A stretch of 64,000 bases of DNA, taken from positions 37,138,001-37,202,000 of the forward strand of contig CM114271.1 in assembly GCA_050084515.1 (NCBI GenBank), in the 5' to 3' direction. Source of the stretch: Blasia pusilla. Lineage: Eukaryota; Marchantiophyta; Marchantiopsida; Blasiales. The notes beneath the pieces are model-generated. The model worked only from the letters and a program-made list of their open reading frames with translations. It made no database searches and had not been told where the DNA came from. Shown in pieces: positions 47,941 to 59,560 of this stretch (position 1 is the first letter of the stretch; each line of letters begins with the position of its first letter). The position numbers were made by a program, and so were the translations under genes.

Positions 47941-48300
47941 CCATCATCTGACTTATAGAGGTTTTCGTGCCTACTACGTCAGTTTGTACGTCTTGACATT
48001 GCTTCTCAAAGTTCTCCATTCTGCTGATCAAGCTCGTCAACTCACTCTACACACATCCAGAAATATGTATCTCATCATCAAATGTGTACTTGCTAATCAT
48101 AAAACACATGAAGTCAATAACCCTATATTCCTTGTTGAATTCATCCCTCTACCTTATATTGCCACTAAAAAGATGAATCTCCAAACCCCACAAGGTAAGT
48201 CTTATATGTTAATAAGAAACTTTATCCCTACTTCAAATCTTGACAATCTTCTCTAAATTAGGTTCCCATTAGGTCATGACTTCATGCAAACTTCTTCAGC
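47941..48300. other. Junction between element B tail and CACTA element
   Basis: The open frame at 47984-48256 has no family signature. The left end of the CACTA element should be in or left of this region, but no cacta terminus with matching subterminal repeats was found. Confidence 0.35.
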
Positions 48301-48453
48301 TCAGTATAGGAAATGCCTTTGTGTTGATCGATTGATGACTCTTCTCTATTTTTTTAGGTGCTCCCAATGACTCTGACAAGTCTTCCAATGTGGGGCTTGT
48401 CCCACGCTCTTTCCTCTACATATTACAATATATACATTCTTAGAGTACAAATA

Positions 48454-49127
48454 CTATAGAGATACAATTAAAAAAAGCAAAGGTAGTAAATTGAGAGTAA
48501 ATCTCAATATTAAAGAAAGCCAACTTACCATATAATTCCTCTGGCCAGCATATCCACGTCTCCCATGCGGATTCAAATGCTCCACCTTTGCCCTATTAGC
48601 CTTCATGCGTTGAGATCTAGACTCACCCTCAGGAGATAACCAATAACTTTTCAAATTCTCCCATGTTCAAGGATTCACATCCAAGGGTGCAAGGCATTCA
48701 GATCCACCCCCCTTGATCTTTCCACACTTTCTTCAATCTGGCCCTTTCTCTCTTCATCAAATATTGTAGAGAAGTCCTCCAAAAAAAAATCGTAAGCTCA
48801 CCACCTTTATATTCATATCGTGAGTCTATATCTCGCCAAATTGTCTTAAAGTCATGGTCCAATTGCTTGATGACATCAATAATGCTAAGGTCAAGGTGAC
48901 GATGGATAGAGACCTTAACATCATCATACCACGCTCCCATTGCCTTCACATCCATAGACTATCTCACCATTTGGAGTCACCTCCACAGTCGGCAACAAAC
49001 CGGCACCCTCTCGAATCTTGGTACTTGCCTCCCAAGCTTCATATTCCTCCTTTCTCTGCATACGAGAAATGGATGAGTCTACCTTCCATAAAAGATACAT
49101 CGTCAAGAGTTGGAATGAGGGAACCAA
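48454..49127 (-). pseudogene. CACTA accessory protein (Transposase_24/TNP1-like)
   Basis: Minus-strand pieces: DVIKQLDHDFKTIWRDIDSR with RTSLQYLMKRERARLKKVW (48955-48698) and RSQRMKANRAKVEHLNPHG (near 48615-48560). The last segment matches the SxKxKxNRxKxxxxHxxGxxS motif of the plant En/Spm second protein, which binds subterminal repeats. A proline-rich stretch lies upstream near 49320-49380, as in other family members. Confidence 0.65.
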
Positions 49128-50479
49128 ACACGATGAAACACCACACTATACATATCTTTCAAAATGTATTTAACTTTGAAGAATATAGAAGACTCACACT
49201 CCATTAAAAATAGGAATAAAAGTAGCAAAGTAGCTAATATATGCTCAATAGAAAGTAGAGCAGGTCAAGGAACAAAGGGTACAAATCTTACCAAGAGGAG
49301 GTTGTGCCCTGATAGGCCACTCAGACATTTGGGGTTGAGGAGGGGGTGGAGGGGGTGGATAGAAAGACCCTCATGCACCATAGGGACCCCAACTAGGTGG
49401 GATAGATCCTACAATATGACATCAATCCAAGACATGTAAATAAATTATTTTTTTCTGATATCTCAGCAAATAGAAGAAAAATAATTGATATTACCTAGAT
49501 TCTTTAAAGTTAGCACCTTTCAGCTGTCAACTACCATGGTAGCAATATATCCATTCATCAACATAATCACAACAACTTTTGGGTTGAATGTTTCCAATCC
49601 TTACCTCCCATTGTTGTCGGCCAGTGTTGCATTGGATATCCAAGGTTGTACCCTTGCATAGGCCATTGCATTCCATGGTAAACACCTTTCTGCTCTTTCT
49701 TTCTCATTTCCCTTGGACTTGAAGACTGACAACCACATATTAGTTTCTTTGGCCTTCTACGAATGCATTCGATAATTGAAAAATCTGCATCACTAGTATC
49801 ACATCTAAATTTGAGAAATACAATACAAGGATCAATCAACACAAAGATCTTCACTCACATGTAAATTTCCTTCAAGGGGTCTCTTTTTCTTCTTCTTCAT
49901 TTTTGTGGTTTCAAGAGATTCAAAATCAGCATCATCTGATTTCTCGCCATGGATGTCAAACTTTGGATCAGACGAGTTATCTCCACATAAGAATCTCTCA
50001 TTCTCTGAGCCTACCTCCTCGATAGAGTGTTGTAAACACTGTCTTATGGTAAATATGTCCCTGGAATGATGAATGTGCACCCTTACTTGTAGGTACACTT
50101 GTTGATCTAATGTTACGAAATTCTTTAGTTATGTTCAAAACCTTGGAAGCCAAGTGATTCAGATTCAATAATTAGTCCATTGTTGATTTTCAGCAAGCAA
50201 TGAGGCAACTAACCACCACGTCACAAGGAAGCCAAACACTCACTTTATAAACCTAAAGCCTTGCCTCCTTCTATGCTCAAAGAAAAAATATTCCCCCTCC
50301 AAACCACCTATGAATCCTACATCCATTCATCTTTATCCCATTCAAAGCCAATATTGAGGAATATCTTCCCATGGATAGAGAGGGCAAAGGCCCTAACAAC
50401 AAGTAAAAAATAGAAGCATAGCTGCAACAATAAAGCTTAATATAACAATTCAGTAAATCATTACCACTAAATGCAAAAT
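49128..50479 (-). other. CACTA internal region without clear domains
   Basis: Contains minus-strand frames at 49567-49854 and 49832-50098 (with a basic run MKKKKKRPLEG and acidic flanks) that may be exons between the transposase and the TNP1-like protein. No motif is decisive. Confidence 0.4.
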
Positions 50480-51038
50480 TCAAACAAAAAAGTAGTGTAT
50501 CAAGAGAAAAATGAAACATATTACTGGTTTCACTTCAACTTCACCAAAGAAAACTTGTTCTACTTGGCTTGGAAACACAAAGGGATCATAATTTATTGGA
50601 AGAAGCTTTTTGCAATTAGCCAACAAGAAACCATTCTCACCTCTAATCATTGTTGGATCAGGAGGGCCCCATACAGATTGAACCCATTTCCCCCTCATCA
50701 ACACCACGTGCTGATCTTTCACTCCATACTCTAATGCAATGTTATCAGTAACTATCCCAATATAAGTATCTTCTTTTACTTGTGAATTGCTATTATTCTT
50801 TGATAAGAATATAACTGCTATCCCTGAGAAAATGAATTACTTTTGGTACCATTTTCAATCCTATAATGATTCCCATTTTCTTGTAAGAGAGGTAATTCCG
50901 TGATGGAGGCACAAATAGTTTTAGTGCCATATCATCTACCTCCTTCCCCTCACCAACCCATTTCCTGATCTTGGGTCGTATCCAATCAGAGAAATATTCC
51001 TCGCCCGCCCCCTCGACATTGTATCTTCTACGTGTCAA
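50480..51038 (-). pseudogene. CACTA transposase tail, DUF4216-like
   Basis: Minus-strand frames: YFSDWIRPKIRKWV (51038-50793) and the segment NYDPFVFPSQVEQVFFGEVE (near 50600), which matches the DPFVLAxQAxQVFY signature of the domain found at the end of plant CACTA transposase genes. Confidence 0.75.
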
Positions 51039-51138
51039 AATTATAAATATGTGGTAAAGTTAGCAACCAGTAGATAGCACTTACAAATAATGAGAAATAT
51101 TTTCATCACTTTCATAATCAATCATAAAACTAACATGC

Positions 51139-53641
51139 TTACTCCATCCAAGAAGTGAAGCATTCACTATTTTCCAAGACGTATTTGTGTGCCACTTCCA
51201 CTATTTCGGTTAACAATTGTTGCTTAATAGCAGGCCCTTCCATCACCTTGCCAATCACACCCTCCTCTTCACATTTATTCCACTTTTGTTTGTAAAATCT
51301 TGTAATCTTACATGTTCTTTGTAATGAAGCCCAATGCCTCATCAAGAATATAACCTTCAGCCATACAAGCTTTGGGCCTAGTTCTAGACCTAACGTAACC
51401 TTTCAAGACACCTAGATACCTCTCGATTGGATACATCCATCGATTTGCAACAGAGCCACATATATCAAGCTCCTCCACTAAGTGAACCATGAGATGGGTC
51501 ATGACATCAAAGAAATAAGGAGGAAAGTGAATCTCCATCAAGCATAACGTGGTTAATACATCCTCTTTCAAAGACTTCATTTCAGAGGGATCCCACATTT
51601 TCGCACAAAGCCGTTGAAAGAGCCGCAACATGCGCATGATGATCATTCTTACATGAGCCTCCATGAGACCCCTTAAACAAAATGGAAACACTTGTTTCAT
51701 GAAAACATGCAAGTCATTGGACTTTAAGCTACCAAGCTTATTTCGGAGAAGGTGCTTTTGTAAAGCACATGCCGCCACTGGGCACTTTCAGTGCACTTAC
51801 TCTAGAATATAAAATCTTCATCTCATCAACACTTAGCACATAATCTGCTCTAGGTTTCAACTTAACTGTGGGTCTATGAGGATGGGATTAAAGCCATAAG
51901 TGAGGACGGATTCCTCTAACCTCCAAGTCTTGCCTTGCTTGGACATAATCCTTCTTTGGAAAACCAAATATGGTTTTGATGGTATTATATGCAATGTTCT
52001 TCTCACAATGCATCAAATCCAAAGCGTGTCGAATCAACAAATCTTGGAAAAAGAAATAAAGAATCCCGTCAAGAGACTTTCATTACCAACTGATATGGTC
52101 TGATATTCCAAGGGCATTTCTACAATTAATTAAGCATGCATAATTTCTTACCTTCCAATAAGGCAAGTAAAAAAGTACACTCCTTTTTTGGACACCGTAG
52201 ATCTTGTAGGGATCTATGATATAAGATCCACCTCTTCTTTTCCGTATTCTTGGGGCAACATCATACTACATCTTCAAATCGGCCAACTCCAAGATCTCCA
52301 CACTTGATACTCGACTCGGAGTTGCACGCATCTCAAATGTACGATTGAACAAGTTTGCCATATTTCTCTCCCATATGGATGCCCTATGTTTTTGTATCCT
52401 CTGTGACCTTGAAATGTGGGCTTGTGTAGAGGTTTTGAATAGTAGGAGTCTACATCAGGTCCACAAATGGAGCACCCTAATAACCCCTTGGTTGCTTGAC
52501 CCGAAATCACCCCCAAACCAAGATAGTCATTAATTGTCCATATCACCATAGCTCAAAGAAGGAACCTCCCCCTTCCTTCTGGATGGGTGCTATCATATTC
52601 TTGAACTCCCCTCCACAAAAATTGCAACTCATCTACAAGTGGAGCTGAATACACATCAAGATTGCTAGATGTTATAGACTCCTTTCTAGGAATGATAAGA
52701 GCCAATTGGAGAAAAAATGTCTTTGTGCAAAACCAAGGAGGTAGATTATAATTGACTTACACAACAAGCAAGATAGACCATCTATTGTTCTTATCGCTAA
52801 ATGGGTGTACTCCATCCAAGGCTAGTCCAAGTCTACAACTACGAGGGTCTTTTGCAAAATCAGGCCACATTTCATCTATGTGTTTCCATGGCTTGGAATC
52901 CCCTGGATGTCTAACCTTGCCATCTACACTTTTTTTGCAACTAGTCTATTTCATTCATTAAAAAATGGATCTACATGTGTACAACTGTTTCAATGGAGGA
53001 ATGATGGGGAAGTGCCTTAGGACCTTTGTGGCTATCTTGCACTTGCCGACGTCCTTAAACCTATGAGCATTGCACTTTGAGCATTGAGCCAACTCAGATT
53101 GCGCTCCTTGGAATAACATGCATCCATTAGGAAAAGCATGGATTTGCACGTAGTTAAGTCCTAGATTGGATATTAGTTTTTTTGCAGCATAATGATTTTT
53201 AGGGACAAGATTATCGACAAGTAGGAATTGTAACCATAAGAACTTCAAGAGCTCATCCACGGTTACATTCGACATGCTATCCATACTACATATATTCAAA
53301 AATATCATTGTGAATGCTAGAATACTGGTTTGGCTTCCATGGAATAGAGCTTGACATGCGCTCTTCAAGGATCTAGAGTATGTTTCTAAATCTTCATCTC
53401 GTATGTTTTCATACAAATCTTCGGTCCTTGTCTTAAAAGGAACCTCATAAGATTGGTCTTCAACTTCCATTGGTTCATTAATATCACATTCAAGATCCTC
53501 CATGTCCCCTTGATCAAAGCAATGGAATGCTTCAATGATCATTCTAGGAATCTCCAATCCCTTATCAAAACTATCTTGTTGGTTGATCTGATCTACACTT
53601 TGGGTCAAAGTTGGATTATCTTGCATCCTCTCAAAATTCAA
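51139..53641 (-). pseudogene. CACTA transposase TNP2 with DUF4218
   Basis: Catalyses excision and insertion. Minus-strand pieces in order: 53641-52958 with an acidic N-terminus, then SQTSILAFTMIFLNICSM, CSKCNAHRFKD and VLRHFPIIPPLKQLY (TNP2 hallmarks); 52957-52550 with remnants such as PLVDELQFLW; 52549-52274 with WTINDYLGLGVISGQATKG, LLGCSICG; 51778-51308, the DUF4218 part with SNDLHVFMKQVFPFCLRG, HFPPYFFDVMTHLMVHLVEE and RWMYPIERYLGVLKGYVR; 51345-51139 with HKYVLENSECFTSWME. The N-terminal transposase-associated domain was not seen. Broken by several frameshifts. Confidence 0.9.
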
Positions 53642-53957
53642 CCTTTGTGATTTCCACTCTTATTGATAGGAGTCATAATCAATTGTATTTCTCCAAATCC
53701 TTCTCAGAGGATACCGCTTATATTCAATCAAGTGTTTTTCTACTACATGCAAGAATCTTAACTTGATTCCCTTTCACTAATTACAAGGAAATCTAAGCTT
53801 TTGTAGCCCTAGGACCCTTGCTGCCTCCTTTTCTCTTTGCCGGAGTTTCTCATCATGGAGAGCAATTTGACTTGGATCCGAGAGTTCTTTCCTTTCCATA
53901 TATGCACAACTTGAAATCACTCAAAAAGGCTATATCCAAGATTTTATGAATAAGGTC

Positions 53958-54090
<133 letters not shown>

Positions 54091-54599
54091 GAAGACATCG
54101 AAACCCTATTTTTGTCTCCAATGATGTCGAATGAAGGGTTTTGACAGCATGATCAAATAGAGTACTACTGCATAGAGTTCTCGAATCAATCCTCATGTGA
54201 ATCTTGCGAGAGAAAAAATTTGGATAGGCGGAGAAAGGATTCGAAAGGCAAAGAGAAGTCTTGGAACGTGAGAAGAAAGGGGCTTGAAAGCCAAGAGTTC
54301 AAATAAGAGAGAGATAAAGCCAAGCATTCCGAAGCAAACATACCTCAATACAAACTCGAACGATTCATCACATTACACTTCCTAAACGATGTGTGCTCCA
54401 CTACCCACACACAATACTGAGAGAGAGGAATCACAATTCCAAGCCCTAAAAAAAATATTGCGTGCTCATATACTTTACAATTTAGCCCCTGCCATAAGCT
54501 TGGACCCCTCAGAGATCTTGATTGTATGTAAGACTTGGTATGTAGGAACTCTCACCTTTTCGGAAAGGTATATGCACGAGAGACTTTTATAAGTTTATA

Positions 54600-55112
54600 T
54601 GTTTCAAATCTTACATCAGAAAAAAAAAATATCCCGTGAATATAAGAGTAGGAGTGTCATCATACTATTGTTTCCTTTGCGAATGATTTTAAGCCACGTG
54701 ATATAATATTTTATGGTACTAGACTAGATTAGTTGTAGTTCTAGTATTATAAAATCCATGTCATTTACATAATTTTTTATTTTAAAATTAATTTATTATT
54801 ATTCCTAACTTACACGTGTCTATTATTTAGTACTTTTTAACTAGTTGTAACTACATTTAGTTTTTCCAACTGAAGTTAGTATCTATGTAGGACATGTCGT
54901 TATTAAAAAATGATAAGATTAAAATTTATCATTGTCAAAAATTTTAATAATATAATGCTAATGCCATATCATTACCTTGTAGTTCATCCTAGTTGTAAAA
55001 TAAAACTAACATATGACATGTCATCATTTTATGTCTAACTAGTTGTATATGTAGTGTTATCGGACGTAGTTGTAAGTATCCTAGTGTTAAAAATATGTAT
55101 TTCCTTCTAGTG
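54600..55112 (-). repeat. CACTA 5' subterminal repeats and terminus
   Basis: The octamer tagttgta recurs (near 54732, 54842, 54982, 55044, 55066) with variants, in an AT-rich stretch that ends in ttctagtg at 55105-55112. Read on the minus strand this is a CACTA terminus followed by acaactag-type repeats, the usual binding sites for the accessory protein. Confidence 0.75.
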
Positions 55113-55135
55113 ACTGCACACGCTACAGCATGTGT

Positions 55136-55620
55136 CTAACACACCTTAGGCATGTTCTTCTCATTCAGCATAGCTCGTGCTGCCTCAGCAATATGTCGAT
55201 TCTTCCTCTTAGCCATTCCATTTTGTTTGAGGGTGTAACGGTAAGTCACTTGACGTTGGATGTCATTCTGACGTAAGTAGTTATCAAATTCTGTTGAAAG
55301 ATATTGGCTTCCTCTATCGCAACGCAATTTCATAATGTATTCTTTAGTCTGCTTCTCTACTATAAATTTGAATGTTTGGAATACTAAGAATACCTATGAC
55401 TTGGCTTTGAGAAAGTATACCCATATATATCTAGAGAAGTCATAAATAAATGAAACAAAGTACTAGCAACCACTAAGACTATGTTGTGATGTTGTCCACA
55501 CATCACTATGAATCAACTCCAATATCTTGGATGTTCTTGTATCTTGCTTTGGAAAAGGAAATCTAGCTTGTTTTCTAAATTGGCAAGCAAGATATACCTC
55601 TAACGTAGCAAGACTCGCTA
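55136..55620 (-). pseudogene. Copia integrase, truncated
   Basis: Minus strand: FPKQDTRTSKILELIHSDVW (first catalytic Asp) near 55560-55500, then LRCDRGSQYLSTEF (second Asp in the DRGSQY form) near 55330 and TLKQNGMAKRKNRHIAEAAR with the usual Glu of QNGxxExxN replaced by Lys. The frame stops after NMPKVC by a TAG where Trp is usual, and the coding pattern (THAVACAV) continues to the CACTA end at 55113. Confidence 0.85.
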
Positions 55621-56137
55621 ATTTAGGAAGTCGTATTACTAGATTAGATGATGAAAGAATCTCTAATCTTTGAAGATTCATATGTCCAATTCTCTTATGC
55701 CACACATTTAAATCTGTGACTTGTTGGCCAATTTGACCATACATTGATGTTTGAATCTCTGGCACAAAAATATCTAATTTGAACATTATGCCAGATCTAG
55801 TTCCTTTGGCTGTCGTAGTCTGGTCATCCATTGTTTCAATGAAATAACCACATGTGTTAAACTTCACTTGATAATCATGTTCTACTATCTGTCCCACAAA
55901 GATCAAATTTCTTGCGATGGTAGGAACATAGAGAATATTTCCAAAAGCACAAAGGTCATCTGATGTTATTGGAACTTTATCGGTATGTGTGATATGATGT
56001 TGAGTGTCATCTCTTGTGAGCATAATTGTAGGATCTTTCACCGGCTCCAAATTACTGAACCATTTAGCTTGTGAGGTCATCTGATTTGATGCACCAGAGT
56101 CAATATACCAATGTGTTGTCGGATCTTTCTTGACCAT
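55620..56137 (-). pseudogene. Copia protease and pre-integrase domain
   Basis: Minus-strand frame from 56137: WYIDSGASNQMTSQAKWF is the aspartic protease with the intact D-S-G-A active site, about 10 residues from the frame start. DLNVWHKRIGHMNLQRLEIL is the GAG-pre-integrase segment with its His pair, followed by the C-x-x-C-less LACQFRKQARFPFP. Confidence 0.88.
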
Positions 56138-56312
56138 TCCTCATATATGATGAGTCATGACCAACAGATGCTCAATTTGTGAATATTGTTGTTTTTGGTA
56201 ATGCCCTTGATGTTGTTGCTCCATATAGTTTTGTTGCTCTAAGGTTCATGTTCACATATGTGCTTTCTTCTTGAAATAAAACTTTGCATAGTGATCCTTT
56301 ATCCCACATTAA

Positions 56313-57126
56313 TTACAAGATCCAAGGACCCTTTGCTATTGACCTTGACCCCAACGGTTTCCACAAATCATCACCTTGTGATTGTGTTTGGTACTGATTT
56401 GTAGTTGATTGAGTAACATTATATTGAGTGCCTCTCCCTCCATGTTTTTTATATCCACCACGATCACAGAAGCTTTTGCCACGACCCGTGCCTTTATTTG
56501 GTCCATTATCTGCGAATAGAGCACTCTCTTGCAGACTAGACAAGCTACCGTTACCTATTAGGCGTATCTCCTCATTGATTAATAGTGGGACTAACTCTTG
56601 AAAGGTTGGATACTTCTCTCTCACCGAGATAAAGGTCTCAAAGGACTTGTAATCCTTTTAAAGACTTTCAAGAGTGAACAAAATCAGATCATCATTTTCA
56701 ACTGTCACTCCAATGCTATTAAACTCATCAACAATATGTATGATGTTCAAAATACAATCATTGATGCTCTACGATCCTTTCCTCACTTCATTCAACTGTT
56801 GTTTCAATTGAAGTTTTATGACCTTTGTAGATGTCTTGAACAATATTTCCAATGCATCCCATGGCTCCTTCGCAATATCAACACCTTGAATGTAATTTAT
56901 CATTGGCGAAATGATCGTTATTGAAATGTAGTGGATTACTTGCCTTGCTTGTTTGTTCTAAGTGCGAACATTCAAATTTTTTAGTCACCTTTTGGCTTGG
57001 CCTCAATACTTGTGACAAACTCCCATAGTTCTTGACCCATGCAAAATTGTTTCATGCAAAACTTCCAGACATTGTAATTTTGCTTATCTAGCTTATCGCT
57101 TGTGATTGTTGTTGAAGAATACTCCA
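56313..57126 (-). pseudogene. Copia Gag
   Basis: Starts near 57126 (minus strand) with MEYSSTTITSDKLDKQNYNV and then WKFCMKQF, the N-terminal Gag signature of Copia elements. Stops and frameshifts follow. The frame 56624-56313 (YPTFQELVPLLINEEIRL) is the Gag C-terminal part with a basic Gly-rich stretch (GRGKSFCDRGGYKKHGGRG); a clear CCHC knuckle is not visible. Confidence 0.75.
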
Positions 57127-59334
57127 TGACAAACGATTTCAATCCTAAAACGTAATTTCAGGCATTCCACTGCTCCAATTGAAGCATGGACCATTCCTAC
57201 ACATAAATCAATCTAAAATTTGCCAAAATTGATCAACTCTATGAAAAAATTAGTCGAAATTAGGCTGTAGAGAGCAAACTACACAGCTTTTATTCACTAA
57301 TTGCACTTTCCTACACTGAAATTGCTATTGCAAGAGCTCATAATGTCAAAATCGAGTGATTTTGGATGCGTTGGAAAGCTCTCAAAGAGCTCTATTACAC
57401 AATTAGAGCATGTACAAGCAAACCTAACCATGATCTTAACCATAGTTTTGAGTTAGACTAACAGCGATTAACTAATCTTAGTTAAGATAATCGCACGTAA
57501 CATACTAACCAAGATTAAGCTTCCCTACTTCGTGTGAGTGCCAAATATAGCACTTCAAGTGTCTCATGAGCTTGAATATAATTCAATCTTCAAGAAAAAT
57601 TAGGATGTAGCATATCTTCGAGTATTGTATATGAAGTTACATATTATTTAGGAAAAGATAAAGGTAGAAAATTTCAATCATGGAAACCAAAACTAAGGTA
57701 GAAGACTTGATTCCCTACTCAAGGTCTATAGAGGTAAAATTGCCAAGGTCGACATCAACAACAATAACCATACAAATAATGTAATAGCAATTGTTGAGGT
57801 GGAGGAAAAGACCGCAATCAAGGTTATCGACCACTTCGGTCTTGCAACTGATATATGATTTAAGATCATTGTGACAAAGAATTCTTTAAGAAATATAAAA
57901 ATATTAGGTTTGAAGTCATTTGAAATGAATTATGTGGAGTAGCATAAGAGTGATTCGAAAATGTCGACTATTTGACTATCATTGAGTTAGAAATTGCAAA
58001 TACCAATGATAGGGAATGATATATCAATTTAGGAATACGAAGTCTTCTGAATGCAAAGAAAAATGGTCCACCAATAGAGAATCTTTGAGAAATCAATCAA
58101 TTATTATAGTTTAGTTATACAAAGATAATGGACATCATCAAATTATCCTCATTTGTATAATTTCAATCATTCTTCTATTCTCTAGCATTGATATTTGGGA
58201 AATGTTATAAGTGTATCTACTATAATTAAAAATTTGATCTCTATATAATATACGATTTAAAAGAATTATAAGATTTTGTTGGATAAAAGAAGGTTGGATG
58301 TTGAATTATCCACCAAATAGTAGCAAGGGGAAGTACATCCAATAGGATAAAATTAGATTTTACAACACATGTTGTAGAAGCAGTAATCTATGGACAAGGT
58401 AGTCCAAAGGAAGAAATTTTGGAAACTTTGAATAAATGATAAGACACATCAACAATCATTGATTGAAGAGTCTACAAAACTTTAACAAAAAAGTAAGAGT
58501 ATCATATTTTATTTCCCTTGGTATTCGCTCACAAGTTGTCATGTTTTACCATTTAATAGATAAGCAAGGAATAAATTTGTAAGATTTTTTTTTTGTTTGT
58601 ATTAAGAATGTAAACCAAATATAAATATCCAAGACTGTATATGGAAAATGTCTGTATGGGCAAACATATCAATGTTCATGGATTTATGTGCATGCTATGG
58701 AAGGACTTGTTCATGAGGCCTCCATCTTCCCCTTCTTTCTCATTCCCTCCATTTTCGTTCATGTTCTATACTTTATTGTATCATGTCATGTCGAGAGCTT
58801 TTCTTCGAGTATGGATGGACCTTCTAGTGCGGCAAACGTGGTTGATGGACGGTGAATACTATAAGAAGTTATCTTTTTTCAATATAGAATTATTATATAA
58901 ACCCTCTATTCTCTCACGATAGAAAGCACGAATGGTAGTGCCGAGGTCATCACTTCTTCATAACATCGAACCCAAAAATTCCTAACTATGAAATCCGTGT
59001 AAATTACGCTTATACACAAGAAATGTAACACAACTAGTGTTAAACCCTACTCAAGCAAGCCTATTAGCTTCCATTGATCACTATATAAGAACATATAACG
59101 TACAATCCCATATCCTTCCATGCGTGACAATAGAAAAAATTCACCAGAATTGGACACTACATGAGTAGGTTCATGAATGCCTTCCCAAAATGATAAACTA
59201 GATAGCGAGTAAACCAATGCCTATCTATGAAGAGAACCTTCACGTGGTAAAGGTTAAGGAAAGGAAAATCGGATACAACTCGTGCTCCACCCCTATCCAT
59301 ACTTTACGGACATTCTCTATTCTTCTCAAGAATG

Positions 59335-59560
59335 GATTTTGGTGGAGTTGTTCTCCCAAGAGGAATAATCCACTCTCATTGGGAAAATAACAAGCCGAAA
59401 CCATCCACTATCTCTAGTATGACTAAACTCCCTAAGATGATAAGTCTCTCATCTCCACACATACCACACTTTAGAATCTTTTCGAATAATAGATCATGGT
59501 CAAGTTATTCTCCCAAGATGGATAATCCACTCTCATTAGAGGAGCAAGCAAGTCCAGTGT
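59335..59560. repeat. Two-unit direct repeat, period about 158 bp
   Basis: Both units carry ttctcccaaga.g.ataatccactctcatt followed by an a/g-rich end and caag. Diverged by several substitutions. Confidence 0.75.

Larger units (their letters stand above)
55113..57126 (-). mobile_element. Ty1/Copia element cut by the CACTA insertion
   Basis: Minus strand: Gag from about 57126, protease, pre-integrase zinc domain and integrase, ending abruptly at 55113 in the integrase. Reverse transcriptase and RNase H are missing from this side. LTR and primer-binding site upstream of Gag were not recognised. Confidence 0.88.
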
